A stretch of DNA of 64,000 nucleotides, from positions 1 to 64,000 of the forward strand of contig QANU01094918.1 in the NCBI GenBank assembly GCA_003254905.1. The letters run 5' to 3'. This document shows positions 21,170-32,294 of this stretch, in pieces; within the stretch, counting starts at the first letter, position 1, and the number at the start of each line of letters is the position of its first letter. The translations under genes and the position numbers were made by a program. Under the pieces are notes generated by a model. The model did no database searches. It worked only from the letters and a program-made list of their open reading frames with translations, and had not been told where the DNA came from. The stretch is from Nissolia schottii. Its lineage: Eukaryota > Streptophyta > Magnoliopsida > Fabales > Fabaceae.

Positions 21170-21330
21170 CAGGGGAAATTCGCCAACAGGGGAGGCGAAT
21201 TTAACATAAATTCGCCAACCATGTTGGCGAATTTGGTGCAATATGGTGTTTTCCCTTGCGAAGGATTCGCCATTAGCATTGGAAAATTTATGTCAAAGTC
21301 GCCTACCGTGTTGGCGAATCCTGCGTGGCA
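21170..21330. repeat. Cluster of TTGGCGAATT / AATTCGCCAA motifs
   Basis: At least five copies in both orientations (near 21180, 21195, 21209, 21223 and 21314), making short potential hairpins near the presumed right end of the MULE. Confidence 0.6.
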
Positions 21331-21450
21331 TGCCACGCGTGGCGCGAATGCCACGTCAGCCCAAACCGTGGTATATTGGTAATTAGTTTGAAAACAAGGG
21401 TAATTTGGTAATTTCTTTGAAAGTGGTGGCAAAAGAGAAAAAAAAAGTCT

Positions 21451-22069
21451 TATTTATGATATGTATGATTCTTTGAAGAGAATTATAATATTGTAGTGCT
21501 TATATATGTTTTGTGAGCTATAAAAAAATATGTATTCTTAAAAGCAAAACATATCTCACTCGTATGGTAAGGAGACAAGAAAATGATAACATGATCATTA
21601 GTAGTACCAAGGTTTGAAAGCTCCAGAAGAGCTAATATTTTGTTTCTTGAATAAACAAAAATTATGATGCACTACTATCTATTAATTCATAAAGATGAAT
21701 GTAGGCTTTGAAAGAGCTATTATTCTATTTACAAGAAAAGCACAATTATTATAAATAATAATATTATTAATTATTGGTAATACAAAAATGTTTGAAGACT
21801 CCAGAGAACCAAAAAAAAAATGTTATAGAGATTTTCTTATTATCTAGTAAGTTTCAGCAAACTTATTAAAGATTTAAAGATGGTCGTTGAAATGAATATC
21901 ATGTTGCGACTACAAATAAGGATAATGTTAAATATCTCCATATTGCAACTATAAATTATATCGGGTAAGAAATGTGTATTAAAAAATTATCTAATTTTTC
22001 TCTAGTTTATACTATAAAAATATTGTCATAATTAATTAAAAATTATGCTACACTAAACTAGAAGTTTAC
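21451..22069 (+). mobile_element. Copia internal region, too decayed to read
   Basis: AT-rich sequence between the MULE and the readable copia pre-integrase motif. Short peptide pieces resemble copia gag-pol (YLHIATINYIG near 21938-21962) but frames change constantly. Confidence 0.4.
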
Positions 22070-22912
22070 TAACATAACTACTTTTATCATTTGGCATGAC
22101 TAGTTAGGTCATCCCAATTCAACTCTGATGCAAAGAAAAAAAATTAGAAAATTCACATAGACATTCATTGAAGAATCAGAAGATTCTTCAATTTAATGAA
22201 TTCTTTTATGTTGCTTGTTTTCAAAGAAAATTAATTATGACACAATCACCAATTAAAATTGTGAGAGATTGAATCATTTGCATTTTAGAATGCATTGAGG
22301 GTGAACTATATGAGAACATTCACCAATCATGTGAACCACTTATAAATGACAATGATTTTAATAGAAACATCAAACAAATGACCACATGTGTGTTTATTAT
22401 TAAATGTATAACCTGAAGTTTACAAGATGCTTTGTTCAAATAATTAAGAGCATAATATCCATATAATACCATTGAGACAATTCATCTTGGTAATAATGTT
22501 GAGTTAATATCTCAAGATTTTAATGATTATTGCATGTCAAATGGAACAACAATTGAAGAGCATGGTGCGCCTATCATGGTCTAGAAGAATGATATATTAA
22601 ATGTCTCTAAGGCAGTGTTTGGTAAGCGTCTATGGACAAAAAATATGGAGACAATGGAGGCATAAACATGTTTGGAGAATGATACGAAAACATAAAACTT
22701 AAAATTGTTTGTCTTAAGATAATTTTTTAACTAATATTTATACATTTAAAAAAGAAAAATACAGAAGAGATGTCTAGAATGTAAGAGACGCATCTCTATT
22801 GTCCCTACGTCTCTGTATTTTCTATCCTGGAATGCTTACTAAACGCTACCTAATTGATAGCTAGACCACTACTTATGAGAACAAAATGTTATGTTCTAGC
22901 ATGAAGACATAT
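22070..22912 (+). pseudogene. Copia pre-integrase and integrase remnant
   Basis: Translation in shifting frames reads TTFIIWHD then LGHPNSTLM at about 22080-22135 (the HxxLGHP motif of the GAG-pre-integrase domain). Further on, the integrase core pattern appears as TIETIHLGNNVELISQDFND then YCMSNGTT (about 22469-22550), corresponding to the lineage pattern IKTIRLDNAGEF..AFNDYC. The Asp of that motif is replaced by Gly and several stops are present. After the MITE at 22611-22850 it continues as TTTYENKMLCSSMKT. It is dead. It matches the Ale/Retrofit type and belongs with the LTR at 13215-13415. Confidence 0.75.
22611..22850. mobile_element. Tourist-like (PIF/Harbinger) MITE, 240 bp
   Basis: The left end is GGCAGTGTTTGGTAAGC and the reverse complement of the right end is GGTAGCGTTTAGTAAGC. 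It is flanked by TAA on both sides (22608-22610, 22851-22853), the 3-bp duplication of PIF/Harbinger elements. It interrupts the copia integrase remnant. A truncated relative is at 5208-5385. Confidence 0.82.
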
Positions 22913-25236
22913 TATCTATATCTATATTATATACAAAGCACAAGATTAAGCATTAATGAAAATGATAAGTGGCCTAACTAAGAAACCTTATGCCATAAAT
23001 GCATTTTAATTAAAAAAGAATTACTGTCAATGCATAATTCGTAACCCAATAGCATTAGATCACAATTCCCAATTTTAATAACTCATTTTTTGATATTAAA
23101 TACTTTTTATTATGTTTTAACACTGGACTTAGTATACGTGAATGACTTTTTATTTATGTTTTAACCCAATATAGTCACGCATGCATAAATGATAATAATA
23201 TAGAAAACAATGACATTCATGAAAAATAATAAATGTGACAACAATTATAATACCATAGAAATGTATTTAAAACTTGAGAAATTATAAAAACGTTTTAAAT
23301 ATTAATACACTCAATTTATATATTCTGAAATTAGACTCAATTAATTTTAACGTATTAAATTTGAACAAGAATTTTGCTCTTTTATCTCCTATTTCAATGT
23401 TTTCTTTCTTCTATTCGTTCTAAAATGATTTATCTGGTTTGTCTTCAAGAACGCAGAGAAGGAAAAAAAGGTTGAGACCAGTGGAATTGATGAACGTTTT
23501 TAAAGAGCCACCCACTATATATATATATATAATTTTATTTTCTTTCTTTTTAGGGTCAAATGTGGTCTTGTTTAAGGGTCTGTTTGTCAGTTGAGTTTAT
23601 GAAGAAAATGAAATATTTTGAAGGGGCTTAGTTATGATTTTGACATATAAGTCCCTCAAAATCTTTCCTTCTTCTCCTAAACCCAACTTACAAACACACT
23701 TTTAGAGTCTTTTTGTCTTTCGTCTTTACTTAGGAAATGGGAAGAAGAACTGAATAGAGTGAAATTTGGTTTGGGGTCCATGCAACATGGGGTGGTCGAT
23801 GAGGAATGAAGTTAGAGCTTGAGTTTAAACTTCTTTAATAGCAATTGAAGATAATTTGGTTCCCAACATCTTTTTGTCTCACGCCTAATTTAAAACTGTC
23901 ATGAAGAACATATTAGACTAATTGCATGGTGGCCGCCGCCTTTATCGCCATCTCTCTCTTCCTTTCCCTATTGTTTCCATTTTCTCAGTTATTTCGTTCA
24001 AAAATTTCCTTTTTTAATTTACATATTTTACATATATAGTGTGTAACTTTAGAAATTATTTACAAGTTGATTCTATAGTAACTCAGGGAATCTAAATAAA
24101 GTTCAACTTGTGATGTGAGAGGTAAGTCCTCAATGTTTTATATGATTTTTTTTTTCAAATTACTATTTCTTTGGCAGTATATCGCCAAAGTAGTTTAGCT
24201 TATTGAACGATCAAATCAGTTTTCAAGCATCAAAGATTAGTGTTTTCTTTATATTACCTCTTTTTTTGACTCGATGACTTTATTTTGTTTATTTGATTAT
24301 TATGGAACGTTTCTTTCATATTATATATATATANNNNNNNNNNNNNNNNNNNNNNNNNNNNNNNNNNNNNNNNNNNGCATGGATGCCATGAGCGTCTTCA
24401 TTATGATTTTAATTTTGGTCAATTTATGATTCAGGTTGCTCATTAGGTCTCTTTGAAAGTTTTAATATCTTTGTAAAGGCAATCCTTGATACTTGTACGC
24501 TCCTTAGAATCAACGTTATTAACGTAATTTAGCTTCATTCATTTTCTTCTAATTTTATTTCATAGTGATCCCATGGTTGTTGTTACATATGCAAACAAAT
24601 GAGAAGAATAATAGAAAGAAATAGGTTGCACTAAAGACGTAATGAATTGTTTGAGTCTAGAGTGGATAGAGAAAATTATTGTTACATTGTAATTTGACAT
24701 TTTTCAACTTGATGCATAAAGGGCATCAGCAGACAAGCATGAGGTATATCTCTTTTTTTTCTTCTTGAAATTGTAAGTTTAATGTGAAAAGAATGAACTT
24801 TGATTTGGTTGTATGTTACACCCAAGAATAATTGGGCAAGAAAAATGAAAGAAATACAAAACAAGTAACAAAATTTCTTATGAAAGAGTTCTTAAATTTG
24901 CAACGTATATGCGATGAGTACATGCATATTTTTTATATTAAATTTTCACAGAAAAGAGAAATAAAATAAACTAAAGAGCATACAAAAGTATTTGAATCCT
25001 AATGATGAACCTATAAAACTGACATTTTATGCTGTTGTTACTCCTCCTTGCTATCACTTTATATTGTACTAGTAGCTTGATAGGCACTTATGTACTTGCC
25101 ATAAGCCACATTTTTTATTTTATAAAATTTAATGTGATTAAAAAATAATTTAATAAAAAAATATAAAATTATCATGCTAAATTAAAAATGCTCACATAAT
25201 ATACACTTTAAACTAAATGGTCACGTATTTTATACC
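22913..25236. other. Long AT-rich non-coding region with assembly gap
   Basis: No credible gene on either strand. It contains a (TA)n tract at about 23514-23531, a C/T-rich segment near 23945-23995, and 43 Ns at 24334-24376 directly after another TA-rich run. The 60-codon minus frame at 24682-24864 has no family features. Confidence 0.5.
24334..24376. other. Assembly gap (43 N)
   Basis: Run of N following an AT microsatellite (TATATATATATA), a typical place for a read gap. True length unknown. Confidence 0.98.
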
Positions 25237-26009
25237 CAGGGACGGATAGACAGGGGGAGGGGGGGGTCTGTAGGTGGCCCCAAGTCCTTGACAATTTTTT
25301 TTTATATATATTATAACTTACTTTGAATTGTTAATAATATTAAAATATTAATGTGTGGGAGACCATGTTCAATGAAACTAAATAATTCCCTCATGTTATT
25401 GACCCAAAATATAATCTATTGTCCTTACTAATAAAAACTTGGGCCAACAAAATAAAAGATTAAGCATTATAATATTAGAGTTTCACCCATTTTTAAATTC
25501 TCAATTCATTGAAAGCTGCAAGCAGCTTCTGCAACGGTGCACTGCAACAGCGTGCCCTTGGCCCCTTGCCTCACTCCATTGTTAATCTTCTCTCCAATCA
25601 GCTCAAGCAATCACATTTAAAAATTCATTTCATTTTCGGAACGCTTCTTGAGTCTTCGCAAGCATAAAGGACAAATTAAGAAAGCAATAAAAGTCTATTT
25701 CTCCTCACTCAATGTCTCAAGTCTCAACTGTCAACATGACAACAAATACTCACTCACTGCAGGTATAGATGTATAGAAATCATATTCATATAAATTGGAC
25801 TATTAGAGAATGAATTTTTATTTGTTAGGCTTTTATTTGCTTTGATTTTCAGTTTCGCAGTGATATAGAAATAGAATAGAAACAAAGCTAATTTTTGTTT
25901 TATATTTAAACAAAGCTAATTTTGAACTTATAAATTTTATTTAAATATTGAATTTCTTGATTATTATAATTTGGCCCCCCTCATTAGTTGAATCTTGGCT
26001 TAGTACCTG
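25237..26009. mobile_element. hAT-like element, 773 bp
   Basis: The left end is CAGGGACGGATAGACAGG and the reverse complement of the right end is CAGGTACTAAGCCAAGATTC. G-rich (GGGGGGGG near 25260) and C-rich (GGCCCCCC near 25973) subterminal stretches occur as in plant CAGGGGCGGA hAT elements. The flanking 8-mers TTTATACC and TTTTAACC agree at 6 of 8 positions, so an old insertion. No transposase frame. Confidence 0.5.
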
Positions 26010-26400
26010 TTTTAACCTGAAGTAACAGGTAAAAAAAATTAAAAATATCAATATTAAGATAAAAAGACCCTTAAACCCCTCTTTTTTAATCAAATTTTCT
26101 TTTTCTTTTTAACCATCCATTTCTCTTATCTCTTCACTAAATGTGGTCGCCTCTCCTCCTCCTCCACTCACCGCTTCTGTCTTTAACTTCAACCACCACC
26201 TTATTCAACACCTCTGCAGCATCGCTTTGTGACCCCATCCTCACTGCTTTGTGACCCAACATCCTTGCGCCACTGCTCTATGACCCTAGATACACATGCA
26301 CCACTCCTATTTCCTGCTAATCTCATCACATTGGCAGCGTTGCTAATTCTTTTCACAATGAATTTAGAAATAATGTTAGGTTTCCTCAAATTGAGTTTTG
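26010..26400. other. Non-coding stretch before the CACTA end
   Basis: C/T-rich (TCTCCTCCTCCTCC near 26150) with a short repeated CTTTGTGACCC motif near 26225-26260. No gene recognised. Confidence 0.35.
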
Positions 26401-26990
26401 CACTACAAGAAAGTTGACCATTACCGTTGGACTTCAGGCCAATGGTATTACCGTCGGACAACAAAATGTATCTGACGGTAACCGGTTCGCCCATAAAGAA
26501 CCGGGAAAGAGGCATCAGATTACCGTAGGCAAATCACGCCGCCGATGAGAGCAATGGTAATTGTTTGTGGGAAAAGGTGCGAAAAACTTACTGTCGGTTG
26601 TTATCGATGGTAAATATGTGAGGTTTAGTTTTAAAAAAATTACCGTCGGTTATAGTAGACGGTAAATTCCCACCAATGGTAAATTGCCACATATTCACCA
26701 CGCATGTTACCATCGGGCTACACCGACGGTAACGTCCTCAAAATTTGCAAATTATGCAATAAATGTGGGTGTTTACCGTCGGCTGTGTCTGACGGTAACC
26801 GCCTTAGAAATACTAACCGGCACATCTTCCACTTCAAACCAGTCAAAAATATATCCAGTTACTGTCGAACTAATCCAACAGTAACCGCCTCAAAAATATT
26901 AGCCGACACGTCTTCCATAATGTTCAAATCAGCCATAAATATATTATGTTACCGTCGGACTAGTCTAACAGTAATTTGAAAATTCGTTGC

Positions 26991-26998
26991 TATAAAAG
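26991..26998 (+). promoter_or_regulatory. TATA box inside the CACTA end
   Basis: TATAAAAG directly after the last subterminal repeat, followed by a C/T-rich leader. Position fits the promoter of a CACTA transposase gene whose body is missing. Confidence 0.4.
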
Positions 26999-27151
26999 TC
27001 CCTCCCCCTGTGGTACCCCACACTCCAACTCTTTCGTCCTCTCCAAACTCTCCCAAATTAACTTTCTCATACTCGTCACGCCACCACCACCATCCCTGCC
27101 ACCCTCTCATCGGTGGGGATGGTGATGCGAGATGGAAAATGTGTGAGGCTC

Positions 27152-27250
27152 ATCGATTATGGTGATGGTGATGCGATGGTGGAAAATGTTACATTCGCAT
27201 CCACTCATAACGTAGTTTTCCACCCTCGCATCACCATCACCATAATTGAT
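27152..27250. repeat. 35-bp inverted repeat (hairpin)
   Basis: The arms at 27152-27186 and 27216-27250 pair at 33 of 35 positions around a 29-base loop. A shorter third partial copy (GGTGATGCGAGATGGAAAAT) lies at 27121-27140. It is within the CACTA remnant. Confidence 0.85.
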
Positions 27251-27329
27251 GGAACATAAGGCCTGGTCAGCGAATCCCACGCTAGAGCTTCCCGCCTCCT
27301 CCTCGTCCTCCAAGAGCGATGACGAAGAT

Positions 27330-28640
27330 TGATAGGTGGAGTTTGTACCCTATTTTATTATTCTATAATTGAACATTGCTTACTAAAAATGTGTGGTTTT
27401 AATGCTTAATTAATATGTTTTTCACATTACCCTCTTTTGTGAAAAATTGAGAAAAATGCAATTTTAAGCATTATTTTATCTTAGAAATTAACGTGTAGAT
27501 TTCTTTTGTTCTTTTTTAGTTTTCTATTTTAATTGCAGAAAATAAATTGTCAAGAGGATCATTGAAGATTTTAAGGAGATTTGATAAGATATAAATTTTA
27601 AAGAAGAGAAGATTTGGACCAATAAATGCAAGACTGAATTCAAATTCAAAAAGATCAGTAAAAGATCTGTTGAGGATTTTTTAACGTTGACATTTTCACG
27701 AATTTTTCTCCATGATGGAGATTGAATTTTGATTTGACGTCAAAGTTGTAGATCTATCTCTTAGCTTTAATTGGAGATTTGAATCACCTCAATCTGATAT
27801 ATGTAGCCGAAGTTATCTCGATTTTACTAACTATTGTGCTGAAAGTGCGAGATTTACACTCACTTTGTGTCAATCCTCTATAAATAACACATCCTCTCTC
27901 AACAATTGGAGACAACTTCATACTCAACCTCTACTTTTACTTTCTGCACTTTTTCCTTTTATTTTATGCACTTTAGGTTTATGTTAGTAGTGCTTAGGTA
28001 TTAGTTCTTCAAGGATTGTCGGAGCGCTCGCATTAACAACGCAAGCTCCCAACTATTTACGAATTTCTTTCGTTATTTTATTCAGGTTTGTTATTTTAAT
28101 TCTCCGTTATTTTTCACTCTCTTCTTCTATTTATTTATTATGAGCCTTTATCCTCCACCCATAGAGGACTAGTTCCTTAATATCTTGCATGCGGTAACTC
28201 TAGACTAGGATTAATTCGAGGTCTTGTGCTTAATGTTTATTCATGATTTGTTCCACCCCTGATTAGTGATATAGTGATCGTATGTTATTAGTTAGGGTTA
28301 ATTCTAGGTTGATAGATCTTAATGATTGTAGGGTTTATTGATTTAGGATTTGGGAACTTTTTGGGGAACTAATTAGATTTAATTAGGTTGTGCAATTGGG
28401 ACATAATTAATATGAGTTTTAAATACTAAAATCTTAGTTTTAATTCCTGTATTAATAAATGCTTAGGGGATTGACGATCGTAGTCTCTTAAGTGAATTGC
28501 GTATTAGTTAGAGATTTCAACTAATAAACAACATCCCCTCCTATGAATAATTAGGAGGTTTAACAGATAAATATGACCGTACTTGGTGAATCCTAGATAT
28601 GGGTTTAACATACCCACATAATCTTAGTATACCTTATGGG
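27330..28640 (+). mobile_element. Probable gypsy LTR remnant, plus strand
   Basis: It starts near TGATAGGTGGAGTTTGTACC at 27330. An LTR-like promoter TATAAATAACAC lies at 27879, about 550 bp inside. A GTAGATCTATCTCTTAGCTT block at about 27750 is shared with 358-380. The long tail to 28640 has no ORF. The 3' limit and target duplication were not found. Confidence 0.4.
27879..27886 (+). promoter_or_regulatory. TATA box of the plus-strand LTR
   Basis: TATAAATA followed after about 30 bp by CTCTCAACAATTGG-type sequence, as in retrotransposon U3/R junctions. Confidence 0.4.
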
Positions 28641-28829
28641 CCCCATCTTTAGTACCGCCAGGATTTATCCTGACGAAGCAAGATTGGACTTGTTCCTCCT
28701 TGACAAAGGTTAAGACTTGTCTCCCCTTGATACATTCATAAGCAAATACATAATTAGTATTATAAGTATTAAGTGCAAATATCACATAGAAGTACAAGTA
28801 CACATATATAATCTACTAGCTAATCGTCT
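28641..28829. other. Junction between LTR fragments
   Basis: No gene. It may be the truncated 3' end of the minus-strand LTR that follows. The family end sequence (TGTAACACCCTAG on this strand) is absent. Confidence 0.3.
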
Positions 28830-29569
28830 AGTTTTCAGCCATCCTCCCTTGGGAGGGTTCTTCCTCATGTAGCTCCTTTCCTTGTCCCTCGTCGAATCCT
28901 GAAGTCATGGATTAGTGGGGTGAGAAAATAGCGCTCTCAGTGGGAAACCTTAGGGATTAGGGGATTGCTTATCCTCATTCACGCTTCAGGCCGCTCAGGG
29001 TTTTCTAGGTGTTACAGTTGTACTATATCCCTACTATTTATTGATATTCATGCTAAGCCTGAGCAGCTTTATCTAAATTATCTATGTGACTGGGGAACCT
29101 ATTCTTCATTAACTAAGTCATCTGTTCTCTACCTTACTTCTTAAGGCACATATAATCACATAATTCACATAATCACATAATAAGCTTTAGTGTGCGTCCA
29201 CTTATAACCATGCCCATTTTAATTATAAGCTTCCACACATATCCCCTTATGTACAGTTGTATATCACTTAGAGCACATACTCAAGCTCAACCCCCCGTAG
29301 CGGTGGCCTACCGCCACAAGCTTCATTTTTGTCTCAGTATCGTGAAGACTAGGCAGCGCTTAACCTGAGTAGCTCACGATAGGAGAGTCCATCCTTATGC
29401 TAGGGATAGCGAGGGGATCCTACCCCGTCCTTATGCTAGGGACGAGATAATCCCAGGGTTCAGCTTGCCTTTCCTACTGACTAGTGGCACAGCTAGGAAA
29501 AGAATCCTTTAACCTCATTCTTCTTTATTTCCTTTTAGGGACTTAGTAACGTCATGCCCTATTCCTTTT

Positions 29570-29703
29570 CCAGTCAACAGTCCACATATCCAGTCGCAGT
29601 TCATATATCTAGTCAACAGTTGACATATTCAGTCAAGAGTTCATACATCCAGTCAATAATTCATATAATCCATCAATAGTTCATATATCCAGTCAACAGT
29701 TCA
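29570..29703. repeat. ~21-bp tandem repeat, about 6-7 units
   Basis: Degenerate units of CATATATCCAGTCAACAGTT. It sits inside the minus-strand LTR at the place where sister LTRs carry other tandem repeats. Confidence 0.8.
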
Positions 29704-31157
29704 ATTTAGCATACTTGGTTCAATTAGTAGATCCATGTTGCAAGCAGTATGAAAAAATATGTTTAAGAAAAGTGTTTGTGTTCAGAAAATGACAAGTTTT
29801 GAAATGGGGATTCTGAACTTCAGTCAGGCTGCTCAGCGCACTGGCCGTTTAGCGTGAACCCTAGTCGCTCGGCGCTACCTAACGAATTTCAGCAACTAAT
29901 TCCTGCAATTTTTTCCATGTTCCACAAGTTTCCTCGAAATCAATCTTCAAAATATTTCTTCCATCACTCATCATTCATTTTTAACAACAATAAACATACT
30001 TTGATGTTCCTAAACTCATTTCAATCCTAAATCCATACTTTCCTAACAACCAATTCATGAAGCACGTAGCACATCTGGCACCTATAACACATATTCACAT
30101 CATTCATACCATCAATTATATACTATCACTAACTTCGTATATAAGGAACATAATCTCATGCCTTGAACATAACAAACGTAGACCTAGCAACTAGTACCAC
30201 AGACGTCTGATTTCTGTCAGAAATTAGCAATCATAAATCGGAGAGGTCCAAGACCTTATCCCAAGGTTTTTTTGTAGCCCTAAGATCATTTTTCATGTCT
30301 AAAAACTCAAATTTTGAACCCCAATGCACGAAATTCCAGCTTTTCCCCTTTCTTCAAAATTACCATTTCGCCCCCGTAAATGCCCTGTTTTCTTTGGAAT
30401 TTTTATTCTCAAAAACCCAATAGACTCAAGACTTGTCCTTAAGGTTTTATATATTTATAAACCCATATTTTATGAAAATAAACCCAGTTTTTCAGCACCA
30501 AGACGTGAAATTCCCATTTTGTCCTTTTTCACAAAAACTCCGTTTTCTGCCTGTTTGCTGAGAAATTCATCGGGGACTCCAAAAATCATAAAACTTGACA
30601 TCCCCGCTCAATTTTTCGTGTAGAACTCAAAAATAACATTAGTTTTTCATGATAAAATTCTCAGCATACAGATCCCTTCAAAATCGTGTCATATACCTGT
30701 TCCTGTCTTAGGCTTTCCTAAATTCTGACAGAATCACAGACAGCACCAGCAGATCCAGACAATCATCAACAACATATATATACCAAGGTCACATAAAAAT
30801 AATCCTAACCACAAATATATCTAGCATAAAACATAGAACAAACATCATCATACATCTTAAGTCACATAGACAGTGATTATGTCAGTTTACCTATGTCTTA
30901 CGGTTCCGGTGTTTCTTGTAGACTTCTAGCTTGCTTTGATGGCTCCTAAATATTCTTGGGCTGAATCTTTCCAAGCTTTCTATAGGGATTTTGAAGGCTT
31001 TTTTCAGGTTTAGGTTAAGGAATTTCTGAGGGATTTGGATTGGGTTGGTTGTAGGATGTGTCTGAGCCTTTGGCTTGGCAGAATAACAGTCAATTGTGTA
31101 ATTGGGCAGAGCTTTGGCAAGGTTTCCAAATTTTCTCTCAATTTTCCGATTTTGGGG

Positions 31158-31168
31158 GTATTTATAGG
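31158..31168 (-). promoter_or_regulatory. TATA box of the minus-strand LTR
   Basis: The plus strand reads GTATTTATAGGCC, giving CCTATAAATAC on the minus strand, about 560 bp inside the LTR start. Confidence 0.4.
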
Positions 31169-31739
31169 CCTAGGGCCGAAATTCCCCTTTCCAATTTTTC
31201 CCTTGGGGCAAAATTCCCAAAATGCCCTTATTTTATCTTATTATACGTCCTTTTCATGAGTCATATGGTGACTCACCATGTTGGACTTTGACTTGGCCAA
31301 GTGGCCACCTTCTTGGTCATGTATGGCCTTGTGTCTTGGCCACTTTTTGTGGCCAAGAATTAACGGGCTCCGGCAGATCAATTTTGATCAGGTTTTATCG
31401 TTTTTGGTCCTGGTACTTCGTGTACGGCTGGCTGTTCTAAAAATATTTTGATCACGTCTTTGTGATCCCCTAATTTTTCCAAGTAATATTCTAGGTTCAT
31501 TTGAGGTGTTTGTAAATTGTCGTCTGTATCCGTACCTTTTACGAGTACTTTGGACGCGCGGTTGTACTCAGACGACAAAAAAGGTTTATTCTAGTGTCTG
31601 CAAAATTTCTCGAAACTGAGCAGAATTTCTTCTACAGACATTTTAATCTATCAATTAGTGCAAGACCTTATTTCCCCTATTTAATTTGGTAAATCTTTAC
31701 TAAGGGAAAAAGCAGGATGTTACAATGGGGAGGGCTCGG

Positions 31740-32294
31740 GTTTGAAGGGAAAATTTTGCTCAAAATTGTTACGTGTTGGTCGTGTTTGGTTATTAACTAT
31801 TCAGTTACGCACGCGAAAAATTAACGAACGATATAAAAGTTATGTAAACATAAATACACACCAATTAAACACCTAAAATAAGGAATTTAAGTTGATCTTA
31901 GGTTCTCGTAATTTTTCCCTCATAAGAGTGTATCTTACAGGTACCGCCAATACGTGCTTAAATTCTGGTAACGACTGAAAATCATTACGAAAAATCACTT
32001 AAACATTAAAACACATTTTACAAACAATTCTAATGAGGAATTTAATTTTAATATAAGGTACTCGTAACTTTCCTCTCGTGATAGTGTTTTTTTACGGGTA
32101 CCTTCGACACGTAATTAAATTCTGACGACAATCGAAAATCGATTCGGATCTTGCTAAATCCGGCGAGATCACAAAACCATTATTTTGACTGGTATTTTAT
32201 GAAAAAGAATTATGATTAAATTTTTCAGTCTAATTAAATGGGTTTGTTTATATTAATTACGTGAAATTCCTCCCAAGAAAAAGTGGGTGTTATA
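31740..32294 (-). mobile_element. Second minus-strand TGTAACA-family LTR, 5' part
   Basis: Read on the minus strand it starts TATAACACCCACTTTTTCTT at 32294 and shows the CGCCGGATTTAGC / AATAATGGTTTTG block. It carries two tandem copies of the 'AATTTAATTACGTG...AAGGTACC' block (about 32035-32150 and 31870-31985), then the GACCAAACACGA block near 31770. The LTR at 28830-31724 begins immediately to its left, so the younger copy probably inserted into this one. Confidence 0.6.

Larger units (their letters stand above)
14251..21450 (+). mobile_element. Decayed MULE carrying a plant mobile domain gene (approximate limits)
   Basis: This block separates the copia leader from the copia integrase. It contains a putative untranslated first exon ending near 14506 (donor-like TGTAAGTTTTAAAA), a telomere-like repeat tract, a MuDR-type N-terminal coding region, a PMD coding region, and a second repeat tract in opposite orientation. 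The right side ends with TTGGTAATTTCTTTGAAAG-like sequence. I could not identify terminal inverted repeats or a 9-bp duplication, so the outer limits are estimates. Confidence 0.55.
26401..27329 (+). mobile_element. CACTA (En/Spm) element, left end
   Basis: It begins CACTACAAGAAAGTTGACC, the terminal sequence of CACTA transposons. The next ~570 bp holds subterminal repeats of ACCGTCGG / CCGACGGT in both orientations (e.g. 26449, 26641, 26777, 26951). A promoter-like TATAAAAG follows at 26991. No transposase is visible and the right end is missing. The sequence changes at about 27330, where an LTR starts. The 67-codon minus frame here is not convincing. Confidence 0.75.
28830..31724 (-). mobile_element. 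TGTAACA-family LTR, minus strand, 3' end truncated
   Basis: Read on the minus strand it starts TGTAACATCCTGCTTTTTCC at 31724 and contains the ATATTTTTAGAAC block near 31440. A TATA box (CCTATAAATACC) lies near 31158-31168. GCTGAGCG/CGCTAAAC motifs occur near 29827-29880. Further on are the CCCACTGAGAGCG and TTCTCACCCCAC blocks near 28920-28955. The terminal CCTAGTGAGCATTG...GTGTTACA block is missing. It carries two internal tandem repeats (29570-29703 and the TCCTTATGCTAGGGA pair near 29390-29440). A second fragment of the family abuts it at 31740-32294. Confidence 0.7.
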
